A DNA stretch of 64,000 nucleotides from Triplophysa rosa (taxonomy: Eukaryota > Chordata > Actinopteri > Cypriniformes > Nemacheilidae): assembly GCF_024868665.1 (NCBI RefSeq), contig NC_079908.1, positions 2,106,702 to 2,170,701 on the forward strand, written 5' to 3'. The notes beneath the pieces were generated by a model. It saw nothing but the letters and a program-made list of their open reading frames with translations, was not told the origin of the DNA and searched no databases. Below are positions 11,464 through 24,300 of the stretch, piece after piece (position 1 is the stretch's first letter; every line of letters begins with the position of its first letter). The position numbers and the translations under genes are program-made.

Positions 11464-12343
11464 ATGTCTGTATCAGATTTATCTGATAGGATACCTGTGC
11501 CAAAACCACGAGCAAGATACTTGCTTGGAATGGGTGCATCAACAAGGTGAGAAGATGGAGTTTATGGTCTATAACTGTGTACTTAATGCCCTGATGGATA
11601 AAACAAGCTTACTACGTTCAAATATTTTACAGTGATGGTGTTGGTCCAGATGTTCAGGCTGATACAAAGATGAATTTTGAAGGTACTTTTTGTTATGACT
11701 TCTCCGCAACAGCAGTATTATTTATCAGTACAAAAAACTCCCATAATTTATCTTTTTTTAAAGTACTGTATGACAAAAAAAGTCAGTTTTGGCTCAGCTT
11801 TCAGTTACTATAGTATTTATGCATCACCTTATTTTATATTGGGTTTTGCCTCAAGATGTTTCATGTTTTTCACAGAAGAGGTTAATTACAAACATAAGAT
11901 TAGTGTGGAAGAGCCATTTAGTCAACTGCATACCATCTCTGCCTCTCCTGGCCTTCAAGAAAATGCTGCCTCTATAGCTTGTGAGGATTTCACTGTGATT
12001 CCAGTCTCACCAAAATCTCTCAATGAATCTCTCAACCAAGTGTCCCCAGATTTACCAAAATCTCTCAGTAAGCAGCACCAGAATTCCAACAAAGCAGGGT
12101 AATGTTTCTTAACTGCTTTTCTCCTTGTTTTTTGTTGTTGTTGTTTAAAAGATGGCATGTTCCAAGAAATACATCATTGAGTAAAATCTATAAATTCTCA
12201 TAATTAATTTTGCCCTATGTTGATAACCTCTTCTGTAGTTCTACAGACCAGATGATGGATGTTCAAATAGGGCTTGTTAGAAGCGAAGACATGTGTCACG
12301 ATCCCAAATCACAGAAGAACCCCGACAGGCCCAATAAACCACG
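11464..12343 (+). CDS. ARAP coding exons c1-c4: N-terminal linker
   Basis: c1 begins with ATG directly after an acceptor AG and reads [19 protein letters not shown], containing a proline/basic PVPKPR motif that could bind SH3 domains. c2 adds 50 bases, c3 223 and c4 105. Phases join without shift (2, 1, 2 and 2 leftover bases). The protein here is low-complexity, with two PKSL repeats, and should be disordered. Because the ATG abuts the acceptor, it may be an internal methionine rather than the true start. Confidence 0.65.
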
Positions 12344-15300
12344 GTATGTTAAGATTAGTTTATGGTAAATAGAGCCCTGGTTGTGTGTCTCATAATTCAT
12401 TTTTTATGCTAAATAAAAACAATGGAGTGTTCTAAACTGTTTTCATGAGGGTAAACTGATTGTATTTCCTTTTCATTGTATTATGTAAAAAATCTGTGCT
12501 AACAGACTTTTCATAGCATTCCAAATTGCCCAATTGTGTGCAGTGCTGCTACCATTCGTGTGAGCAGAAGGAAGCAGACATTATCGCGGTTACATAAGAT
12601 AGCTGCTACATCTCATTGTGAAAGTGTGGTGGCACAATCCAGCTGGCTGGACGTATGGAAGGGACGCAAGTAACAAACTCTATATAATCACATAAATCTA
12701 TAAAGTGATAAATGGGTGCAAACAATTGAAAGCGCAAAGAGATTATGAAATTATAAAACAGCATTGTCTTGTAGGCACAATGTCCTTTGGGCCACTCTAG
12801 ATGGTCAGCTCATGTCACTTTGGAAAAAACGCACAGTGAGTTGTTGTCCATGATGTCATATTGAATAAAACATTTGTTTCATTGATCATTCTTCTTACTT
12901 GTATAATCACAAATATAATGTTTATTGTGTCTCAGGACAAGTTCACAGAATATGTGTTTCATGTAACAAGCATCACCAACATATGCAGGCATGATCACGG
13001 ACACTTCTCTATCTACTTTAGGAAAAAACACTTTGAGTTCATGGCTCACAGTGAAGGTAAGCTTAACTTTAATATGAAAATATTATTGTATACTTATAAA
13101 CAAAATCAAGTCTGTTATCGCAGACTTGGGACACTTAGATTTACTTTGCTGTAAATGTGTTTTGTGTAAATGTGTAGCTGTGCAAAAGGGTTGGGTGTCA
13201 TCTCTCCTTGCCTCTCGTGGGGGGGAACCAGTCGCTCCACCCAAACAGCATGGGCCACTGACCATGAAAGATCCACGGAAAAAAGTGCATGCAGCTATCT
13301 GTGGACATAACCTTTGGATTTACAGCAATAAAGAGGTGTGGTGTGTTGTTTATTTTTGTGAACTTTTGAAAACGAAAGAGAACAGTGATTGTGACTTTTT
13401 TTTGGATGTCATTGCATTAGGAAATAAAATGTAAAAGCCAAAGAAATACGTTTTGTTTTGTGATACTTTCTGGTTGTTAACTTAATTTGTGGTGACTGTG
13501 AGGGACTAACTTTATACATCCACTAAATATGTAATATCAGTTGCTCAGTGAATTTGCTTGTTGAGCACAGTTTCATTTCTGTGTTGACAAGTTATCTACT
13601 GAATAAACATGAAGTGAAAAAGAAGTTTGGGCAGAACATATCAAAGAATACAGTAGCATCAAGATGGTCTTAAAGCATGCGGACCCAAGCTACAAAGCTT
13701 TCATTTTGATTTTATTATGTCTTTAACCTTTTCATGCATAGAGGTCTCTACACTGGACTAGGGTTGTCACGGTACCATAACATGTCTTACGATACTATAC
13801 CAGCTGAAGTATCTCGATACCAAGTAATATCACAATGCTGTGCCATATAATTCAAATCTATACAAAAAACACAGATTTAGATGAAACATTTTGTATTTAC
13901 TATAGTAAACTGTATTATACTTTGCACTAGAATATGTTGTTGTATTAACTGTAGTAATTGGATAAATTGTAGCAAATACATTTACATTTAGTCATTTGTA
14001 AATACTATAAATACTGAAGTATACTTAAATATTTACTATGATAAGACTCAAAAACACTAGTATCTATGAGTTTTAGTAGTTTACTGTAGTAAATACTAAA
14101 GTACACTAGATCATTTTTCACGCAGGAACTAATTCAATGTTGGACAAATTTCATTGATACAGCAGTCTTTATAAAGGAAAATATTAGGCTTACTTTAAAT
14201 GCAGAACTAAAACGGCCAGTAGGTGGCTTCAATTTTCCACTGAGTTAGTGAATCATTTAACCAACTCGTTCAAATCACCAATTTGAATCATTAACTCGTC
14301 CGAGACATTCAAAACACACATTCATTTAGGAGATAAACACCGCAAAAAGGCAGATGTAAGTGTTCAAATAAATTTGAATGCGCATATGCAACATTAACTA
14401 CGGTACTACGATACTACCGAGGCATGGCGGGTATTTTGAAGCTTTAGCATCGCGATGCTACCGTAGCACCGGTACACCGTGCAACCCTACACTGGACAGC
14501 TACAGTATCTCTTCAAACCAAATGCATAGGCTACCGTCCATCAGAAAATCCTTTTGAAAAATACAAATCTTGTTTTACATTCCTTAAGAGCAATAAAAAT
14601 GACTATTTTCAGTTATTCCAACACAGATATCACATTCTGTTGTGTTGTATGCAAAAATAATGTAAACATTCTGCTAAATGCTCCTGTGTTCTAGAAAATT
14701 GCCATGGCAAAATTTTAGGGTGAATCATGTCTTTGACAGTGTGTTAAAATATTGACACAAAGTGAAGATAAAGGAGCACGCTTCATACTGAAAATCTGTG
14801 GTTTTATAACTATGCCAATATACATTACTCTTCTAGTTTACAAAGCAAAGTTTACGTATTGAATTTTCTTTTTGTTTAACAGGACTTCAGTTTAGGTCTC
14901 GGTATGACATATGTATCTATGAATATAGCATCCGTGAAGCTGACTGGCCGCCACACCTTTTGTCTCATTACACCATACAGGACCTTTAAGTGAGTATTCT
15001 GTAAGAGTTTCTAAATCTTACATGTCTCTTATCTGTCTCTATGCTCTGTTTACAGGTTGTCACAAAGTAACTTAACAGGTTTGTACAGTTTCTCTGCAGA
15101 AACATCTAAAGAGGCGACTATGTGGCTGGATTGCCTGAATGACGTGATCCGCAGCGCACTGTCTTGCAGTATGGTGGCCAATCGGCTGTGGTCGAGTCCC
15201 TGGAATAAAGTTTGTGCCGACTGTGGTGCTGCTAACCCTGAATGGGCATCTGTGAATCTGCTGGTGGTCATCTGCGAGGACTGCGCAGGTGAACATAGAT

Positions 15301-18300
15301 CCATGGGAAGTAACAGGTCCAAAGTGCGAAGTCTGAAACTAGATAATAAGGTCTGGACAGAACCCTTAATTCAGGTGAGTTTTGTTATGCTGCAGAACCA
15401 ATAACAAATATAGATGCAAGCAGCATTTAAGGGAATCAACCCAACCGAGGGCACAGTGGGAAATATACAGTATATTGACATCTCTGATGATGAGTTTTTG
15501 AAAATCAGTTTTAAAAACGGTTAACCCCCTGGGGTCTGAGGGGGTTGGGGGCCCTTCAGAAGTTTTGACATGTCCTGACATTTGTGCTTTTTTCAGTTGT
15601 TTATAAACATATTAATGGGACTATTACAGTCAATGAAATAAGGTCAGAAAACTCAAACTAAACATATATTCACAAGACTTTTGAGTATTGAATCTTGTAG
15701 GCTAGAGATTTTGCGACAAGGTGTAAAAAAACATTCTGCTCACTCATTCACATAAAACAATGTAGTGATTTAACTTTTGTAAGATACTTCTTGTTGTGGA
15801 AAGGCCATATGCGATGGAGTTTCAATGGCCATGAATATTGATGTGTTTCATAACACATCAATAGATAAAGACCCAACCCTTAATGGGCCAATGTGGAATG
15901 TTGTGAGGCAGCTATGAGAAATAATGTGAGGAGACTTGCGTAACGCAGGTGTAACACGGCGTGACAGGGCAAAAGACAATAGAACCCATTATCATGTCCA
16001 CACTGGATGCAACACGACACAACAAATCGGCATCTGGTGTAGACAGGGTGTGAAAGAATAAATTGTTTCTTTTTTGCAGTTTATTTACAGTACAAAGTAA
16101 ATGTAAAAAACACACAGAATGATGCGGACACAAGAAAAAGTAAATGATTGTTAGCATATATTGTACAGAGTACTAGTGTTATAGTCAAGAACGCCTAAAC
16201 CGAGACCAAGATCAGAGTGTTTCGAGACCAAGACAAGACTAAGACTTTGAGGGGCTGAGACCAAGACAAGACCAACACCAACACTCCTTAAATTAATCTA
16301 AAAGAGCCACATAACTTCAAAAAACACCCTTAAATAATAATAAATATTAAAACAAAATAAAATTTAAAAAGTTGTTATCTTTGGGTAAATAAATACAAAC
16401 ACTAGCACTTATTTTCCGTGTTTTATTACCCACTTAACACATTGCAATTAAAAATGGCAATTATTCAACATTTAAAGCAGAAAACCTTTAAATATACCCA
16501 ACAAATATTGAAGTCTGTAAACTCTTTCAATGAAGCAATAATAGTAATTTAAAAGTAATAATAATTATACTTTATGTAAAATTGAGAGTACAAACAAAAA
16601 CAAGTTTTCACCGTTTCACAAATTTAATTTAAAAGCATGTAAACATATATTATAATATAGATAAATAAACAAGACATCACACAAGTTTTTTGCAATCATA
16701 TCTTGGATTTTGTGGGCTTTTCTATTAATTTTGTTGACAGATTTATTTTTGACAATCCTGTCACAGCCTGTTTCTACTGCCCTGGGTCTCCACCTGAGGG
16801 CGCCATATTGCTTTATGTTTCTGCCTGTTTTATAAGGACTCCATATCCCATCATACCTTGTGTCTTGTGATTGTTAACTGGTTTCAGATGTGTCTCATTT
16901 CCTGTTTGTCCCTGCATCTGTGTATTTATAATAATAATAATAATCATTCATTTTTATTTATAACACACTTTATATTAACAAGAATCTCAAAGTGCTACAA
17001 ATTAAAAACAAAAGAAGCAAAAGAAGAAAAGAAACAATAAGTTCAAATAAATTAAAAGCTTGTCTAAAAAGGTAAGTTTTAAGGCCAGACTGTGGTGTCC
17101 TCAGATGGTCAGGGCAGTGGTGGACTGGTCGTGTGGAGCACCGAGAGTTTCTTGTTGAGATAGAATCAGTCTTGTTATATGTCCTGTCCATGTTGAAATC
17201 AGGACTAAGAGAGTCGACCCTGAGGGAGTATGTAGCAGCTGTTTCTGACTGCCGCTCAGGCTATGGAGGTTGCTCAGTGGGCTCTCAACCTCTTATCAAA
17301 TGCTTCCTGAAAGGGGCTCGTAGATTGCGTCCATCTCAGTCTCGGTTAATTCCCGCATGGGATCTGGGAATTGTTCTGAAGGCCCTGACAAAATCCCCCT
17401 TTGAACTACTGGACAAATTGCAAATTGGCATACAACTCCTTAAATTAAAAGCAACATTTCTTTGGCTATTTCCTGTGTTGTGGCAAAATCGATCGCCCAA
17501 TGTAGATAGAATTCACGAAAACCTGGGCCCATATTCATGAAAAATCTTACCGCAAAGAGTTGCTCCTAGTCACAAAATTCTAAGAAAATTCTTAGAAATG
17601 TGGGCGTTTCCCCTTAGAATTACAGAAAATATCCTAGTAAAGAAGAAAGTAATTCATAAAGCGTCTTAACCCTTAAAAGAGCTCTTAAGGTCCAAAATTT
17701 TAGGAGTAGCGAGGAGGACTTTTAAGAGACTTAAGAGTTTCTTTAGCAGCAGAGAAAATGGACGAAACACGAAAAGTGAGAAGAAATGTGTTGCAATGCA
17801 TGACAATTTCCATATTACTTTTAAGGTTTATCAGATTTTGTGTGTGTGTGTGTGTGTGTGTTCAACTTTTGATTATCTTGGTTTTGGTTTTCTTCTATAG
17901 CTGCTTTGATGCAATGCAAATTGTAAAAGCGCTATAAAATAAAATGACATTGAATTGAATGACAGTGAGTTAATAAGACACAACACATTAGATGTTTGTG
18001 ACCGATCCTATTAGAGACACGCTAACATCTCCAAAACAGCGCAGAAACAGTGCCATAGCACCAGAAATAGAAGAAATCACTACATTAACATATTTAGCAA
18101 CTGGAGAAATGCAGCTATGCAGCAGAAATGATTTGGTTCTGTCACAATCTTCTATAGTGATCACACAAACAGTTACAGCACTTACAGAGACTTATTGTGT
18201 CACTGTTCATTTTCTATCAAATACGTTGACATTAACAGCATGGTAAATAAAAAAATAAAGAATATATGTGTGTGTCTGTGTGTGTGTTATTTGCTCGAGC

Positions 18301-21300
18301 AAGCAAAGTGAGACACACAGAGTTCATCTGATGATGCCCAAAGAATACATATCTGACTCCATCTTTTATACAGTAATTTCAAGTTGTTTTTCACAGTGTT
18401 AACCACTCATGCTTCGCCTGACATCACCTTCTACCAATCAGGTTTCACATGATATCACCTTTTTTGTTAGTCCATCCTCTTTCTGAGTCGCTACCATTAT
18501 ATCTTAACCAAGTCTCCACCGGCAACAGTTATATGTCAGGCTCTCTATGTTAGGATTTAACCATGGCGAAACCCTAAAATAAGTTTTATACATCTCCTTT
18601 ATTAGCAGCAGATGTATACCATGTTATATACCATATTTGTCTTTTTCTACCAATGAGCTCATGGTTAAGTCCATTCTGTGCAACCCAAAAAGGTAATATT
18701 GTCCTTAGCAATGATGCTAAACACACCAGTGTTTGTGACAATTGTCTCCAGTTGTATGTGCTACTTGCATGATGCTATGCATGTGCTCGATGTGCTATGC
18801 ATGTGCTCGATGGTGCTGCTTGGTGAGCAACCCATGAGGCCCACTGCCTTTGTTATATCACAAGAAATGCATGAAGTCTATTACTAACTTAAATGTATTA
18901 TTTATATAAGAAATCAAGAAATCTTAATACTGTAATAGAAAAACCACCATATTAGGAGGGTCAGTGAACTACATGCCTTGTACACCCAGCATGCCTGAGA
19001 CTAGGGGATGAAGGCTCATCTAATTCACTCCTTCCAAATCCCTCATTCCTGCCTAAAGTTCTGGCTCGTTCCAATGTCTCCATTGGTCTTGGAATCTTTT
19101 TACCCCCTTCCCATCGCCTCTGCAGAAGCAGCCAGAATGCATTTGCTCTGCCCAGTAAGAGCCCCGAGGAGGTACATTAATTGCACATAGCAGATAAGAC
19201 GAACTAATCAGTTGTATGTCTGCTTTGGGGACTTGGTGAGAGGCCAGCCTGTGCCCAGGCAGCGGCTGGCAAAATGGGTGGTTAGGCTGATAGAGTTGGC
19301 CTACCACGGCATGGGAATGCCTCCCGCTGAAGGAGTAGTGGCCCATTCTACCAGAGAAATGGCTGCCTCCTGGGCACTATTTAGAGGTGCCTCTCTAGAG
19401 GAGATATGTGCAGCAGCAGGTTGGATAGTTCTACAGCCTGGATGTTGCTTCAAAGGTTACACCCTTTGTTCTGCAGATGGCAGAACAGGAATAGATTCTT
19501 GTGTTGAGCCATGCCTGGTGGCTGATTTGTGTATTTGAAAACCAATAAAATGCTTTGATGGCATGAAGTGGTTTTGTGGTTTATCGGCCCGCTACTTTTC
19601 TGTTTTTTCCCCTTTTGACCTTATTTGGTATACAGTTGGTATACAGTATACCCATACTGTGTATACCCACAGTATGGGTATACAGACCCATACTGTGGCG
19701 TATTGACTGAGATGAAATGGAACGAAGAGTTACGCAAGTAACCTATTTCTGTGAATGAAGTCAACACGCCACACGGCGTGGTAACTCGGGGAATTCCTGC
19801 CACCAGTCAGAAAAGAGAAAGGCGTGGCCGGTTCACACCTGTTTTTGTAGACGTGATTACGAGCGGGGCATGGTTAATTTGGCATTCCATCTCCTTACAG
19901 CTCATCCTGAGCCAAGGCTGACCCATACTGTGGCGTTTTGACTTCATTCACAGAACTAGGTTACCTATGTAACCCTTCGTTAGTGAAAACGTCTCGGTTA
20001 CGTTTGTAACCTCGGTTCCCTGATGGAGGGAACGAGATGTTGTGTCGAACCGACAGATGGGGTTCGTCCTTGAGAACCAATCGCTTCCGACTTCTCTAGA
20101 AAAGGCCAATGAAAATTGGCAAATGAAATTTGCATGCCGGACTCCGCCCCCGGATATCCGGGTATAAAAGGGAGACGGTGTGCCTCATTCATTCACCTTA
20201 GTTCTGAGGAGCCTGAGACCTCTCACGACTGCTGCAGTGGACAGCACGTGTTGTGGCAAGAGGACACAACGTCTCGTTCCCTCCATCAGGGAACCGAGGT
20301 TACAAACGTAACCGAGACGTTCCCTTTCTGTCGGTCTCTCGACGTTGTGTCGAACCGACAGATGGGGTTCCAATGGAAAACGCCATAACACNCTCCTCCT
20401 GTGCAGGCATTCAATTGCCTAGAGTTGTTGGATGTGCTACCCGCACTGAAGGGGTTACAACCTCTCTGTGCAGAACAGCACGTGCTGGTCCGGTCGGACT
20501 GCACAACTGCCTAGCGTTTTTAACCGCCAGGGTGGCGTTCGCTTATGGCAGCTAACACGACTCGCCCGACGCCTCCTCCTGTGGAGTCCGCAGGGCCACA
20601 CATATCCCAGGTGACCTGAACCAGACAGCCGATGTGCTCTCTCGTCAGTTGACGCCTCGCGGAGAGTGGCGACTCCACCCCCGCGTAGCCAGCTCATTGG
20701 GGACAGTCAGGGCGGGCTCAGGTAGACCCCTTCGCCTACCCTGGACACCACCCATTGCCGCTAAGGTACTCCCTGCCTCGGCACGGAGGACTCTAGCGCA
20801 CAGCTGGCCGTGTGGACAAGCGGAAGTACGTCTTCCCCCAGTGAGCCTCATGCACAGACCCTGTGCAAGGTCAGGGAGAGGAGCATCAAGTGTACTAGTT
20901 GCGCCATACTGGCCCAACCGGACTTGGTTCTCGGAGCTAATGCTCTTGACGACAGCTCCCCCCTGGCCGATTCCCCTGACGAAGGACCTGCTTTCCCAGG
21001 GGAAGGGCACGTTATGGCATCACGGGCTAGACCTCTGGAACCTCCATGTCTGGCCCCTGGACGGAACGAGGAAGATCCTGAGTGGCCTAACCCTGCGGCG
21101 GTTATAGACCACTACTCAGGCTAGGGCCCTGGCCACTAGGTGACGAACGCCTAGTGGTGCCTCTTCTCATCCTGGTGCTCTTCTCGAGAGAAGACCCGCG
21201 GAGTTGCTTGATCAAGTGGTTGCGGTCCTTCCAGAGACTCGAGAATAATCTCTCCCTTTCCACACTGAACGTGTATGTAGCCGCTGTTGCCCGCTCATCA

Positions 21301-24300
21301 CGACCCAGTTGCTGGTAGTCTCTAGGACAGCATCAACCTGATCATTTGGTTCCTAGGGGCGCGGGAAGGTACATCACCCCGCGTTCCGTACCCTCTTACG
21401 ACCTTGATGCGGTCCTGGAGCCCCTCGGAGATGCCGCTCTTTCTCACTTCACGATGAAGACGGCTCTCGGGAGGACGCTCAAGAGGGTAGGGACCTACAA
21501 GCATTCTTCGTGTCCACAGATTGCCTAGAACTCGGGCCCGGTTATTCTCACGCTATCCTGAGACCCCGCCCGGCTAAGTGCACAAAGTTCCCACCACTCC
21601 CCCGAGACACCAGGTGGTGAACTTACAGGCGCTCCCCACCGGGGAGGAAGACCCAACCCTCATCCGTGTTGTGTCCAGTACGCGCATTGCGCCTCTGCTT
21701 GGACCGCACGCAGAGCCACAGTAGCTCTGAGCAGCTCTTTGTCTGTTTTGGAGATCAGCTAGGGAGGGCTGTCTCAAACAGAGATTGCGCACTGGATCAT
21801 GGGCGTCTGATGGCGTACCTGTCCTAGTTCGCCTACGCCCACTGGGTGAGAGCTCTCTCCACACGGAGTACAGCCTCCTCGTGGGCACTGGCTCGAGGCG
21901 CCTCTCTGGCAGACATTTGCAGAGCTGCGGGTTGGGCTACACCCATCACCTTCGCGAGGTCCTACAGCCTCCGCGTAAAACCAGTCAGCTCGAGTCTTGC
22001 GGGCATCAGGCAAGACCGGCGACCGGTAGGGTGTACGCCTGTGACAGTACCTTCCCCCCCTTTCTCCTAGGGGGTCAGCGTACTAACTAGCCTCCCTTCT
22101 TCCCCCACTGGGTGAAGAACAGGCACTCCATCCATCACTAGCAAGCACCTCCTGTGGGCGGGCTGGGCAGAGCAGCCCTGCCCCTTAGGCCGGGTATCAC
22201 CTGAGTTATTCGCAACATAGCTCTAACCGGACCTAGTGCTACCAGACGTTGCAACCCCCCAGCAGGGCGGTTCCGTCTGATGTATCCTCATGCTGGTTCC
22301 CACCTTGGTAACCCATGACCTCCTTAGGTGGACCTCCACCTCGCGGTTAACTCCTTCAGTCCGCACTTTCTTCCCATGAGTTCTCCCCCATCGGTGAGAC
22401 CATGTTGGTATCTCCACTAGTCTCCTCCCTGTGGTAGGAAGTGGTCTCTGTAGCGCATCCCCCGCTTGAGGAAGTAGCGCTTACCCAGTGGCCTTACGGT
22501 TCCGGGCGGCTTCTCGCTGTTAGAGAAACAAGGCCGCCGCCTGTGAGGCCGAAGGTAGGGGCCTTCCCACCTTTCAAGAAAGCTCTGGGACCCCCTACCT
22601 ACCCACTGGTAGGTTACAATTTCGCGGTAGCGTCACGGCTGACACGCCCAGGCCAGTCACCGTCGCTTCGTTGAGATTGTGACAGGGCACATTTGAAAGA
22701 GCATACGTGATAATAGTGCTTCTTATCCACATCATTAGTTTTGCCAAGGTCTTTTTTTCTGATGTCATTTTAACATTCCTTACAAACATATTCATACTGG
22801 AGCTTTTTTCAGATGCCTCACACATACAGTTTTTTTTAGTGTTATGATGACAGTCACGTTAAAACTGTTTGATTATTGGATAAGTTTCAAACTGATTTAA
22901 GTGCATTTTGTGATTCAGACATGTTTAAGCTATTGTTTAGATAACATACAAACAGAAACATCTGCTTGTTGCATTAGTGTGGTTAGAGCCAAACATTCAG
23001 GAAACAAAACGCATGCCTTATCATCCCGCGATCTAAACTGAAGTTAGCAAACACTGTTTTTGAAAGCCATAAGGTAAGGTGAATAGGTTTGCACATGGTT
23101 CCATGTTTTGACTAGAAATGCTGTTATGGTTGCATTTGGAAAGTGAAGTCTTTCCTTTGGGGCTGGTTGTTTGTAAAAAGAGATGTTACTGCTCGTGTCT
23201 TAGCTGTGGCTTTACTGAGTGTTGTTGTTGACAGGAAGCAGTCAAAAGCAATGTGCACAGAACAGTACACGCAGGAGAAGTGGGCGCTCCATCTGTAGTC
23301 AAAGAGGTGTGTGACTTCTCTTTTGGTCAACATTACTAAATGATTAAGCAAGAACATTATTAATATCAATGTACTAGTATTGTAAGCGTACTATTTAAAA
23401 ACTACTTGGGAATAAGTTGCCCCAATTTTTTGTTTATAAAGGTATACGTTTAAGTATACTAACATTAGTAAACTTTGACTACATAACTATGTTTTTCATT
23501 TGTACTGCAACTGTACTAAACTAATAGTTCAGTGCTTGAAGTAACACATTTTTAGTTTGTGAAAGTATACTTTGTAGTATACCCTCTATAGACTGCAAAT
23601 ATACTTGTACATTTTCTTTAAGTGAACTTAAAGGGATAGTTCACCCAAAAATGAACATTCTGACAACATTTACTCACCCTCAGGTTGTTTCAAATCTGTA
23701 TAAATGTCTTTGTTCTGATGAACACAGAGAAAGATATTTGAAAGAATGTTAGCCATTTTCAGTTCTGTGACATCATACAAAATATGGTATATTTCTTTCT
23801 TCTGTTGAAAACAAAATGAGATATTTTGAAGAAACACCAGTTCTGGGGCACCTTTGACCATTTTATTTTTCCTACTATGGTAGTCAATAATGTTCCAGAA
23901 CTGAAAATTGCTCACATTCTTCCAAATATCTTTCCCTGTGTTCATCAGAACAAAGTAATTTATACAGGTATGAAATTTCATGAGGGTGAGTGAATGATAA
24001 CAGAAGGTTCATTTTTGGGTGGACTATCCCTTTAAGTGAAGTTTACTATTTCTATAAACAATGTATTTAATAGGCTTCTCAGTCAAAAACGCAAACACAA
24101 CTACAAACCAAATATACTAAGAATATAAGTAAACTTGAACTTTAAAATAGATCTTGATCAAAGATTGAGTACAGACCAAATATACTTTGACTTTTTTCTT
24201 CAGTATATGCAAGTCAAGTAATGTGTAAATAAGTGTAATTTTAAGTGCTTTTCTGAAAAGTACATAAAAAGTAGACTAAAAGCAAACTTTATTTTTAAGG

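Noticed and set aside
11677..12102. 141-residue frame starting before ARAP exon c3
   Set aside because: Its first part is intron. Only 11876-12098 fits splice borders and phase.
13126..13434. 102-residue frame over ARAP exon c8
   Set aside because: Both ends run into introns. The exon is 13178-13335.
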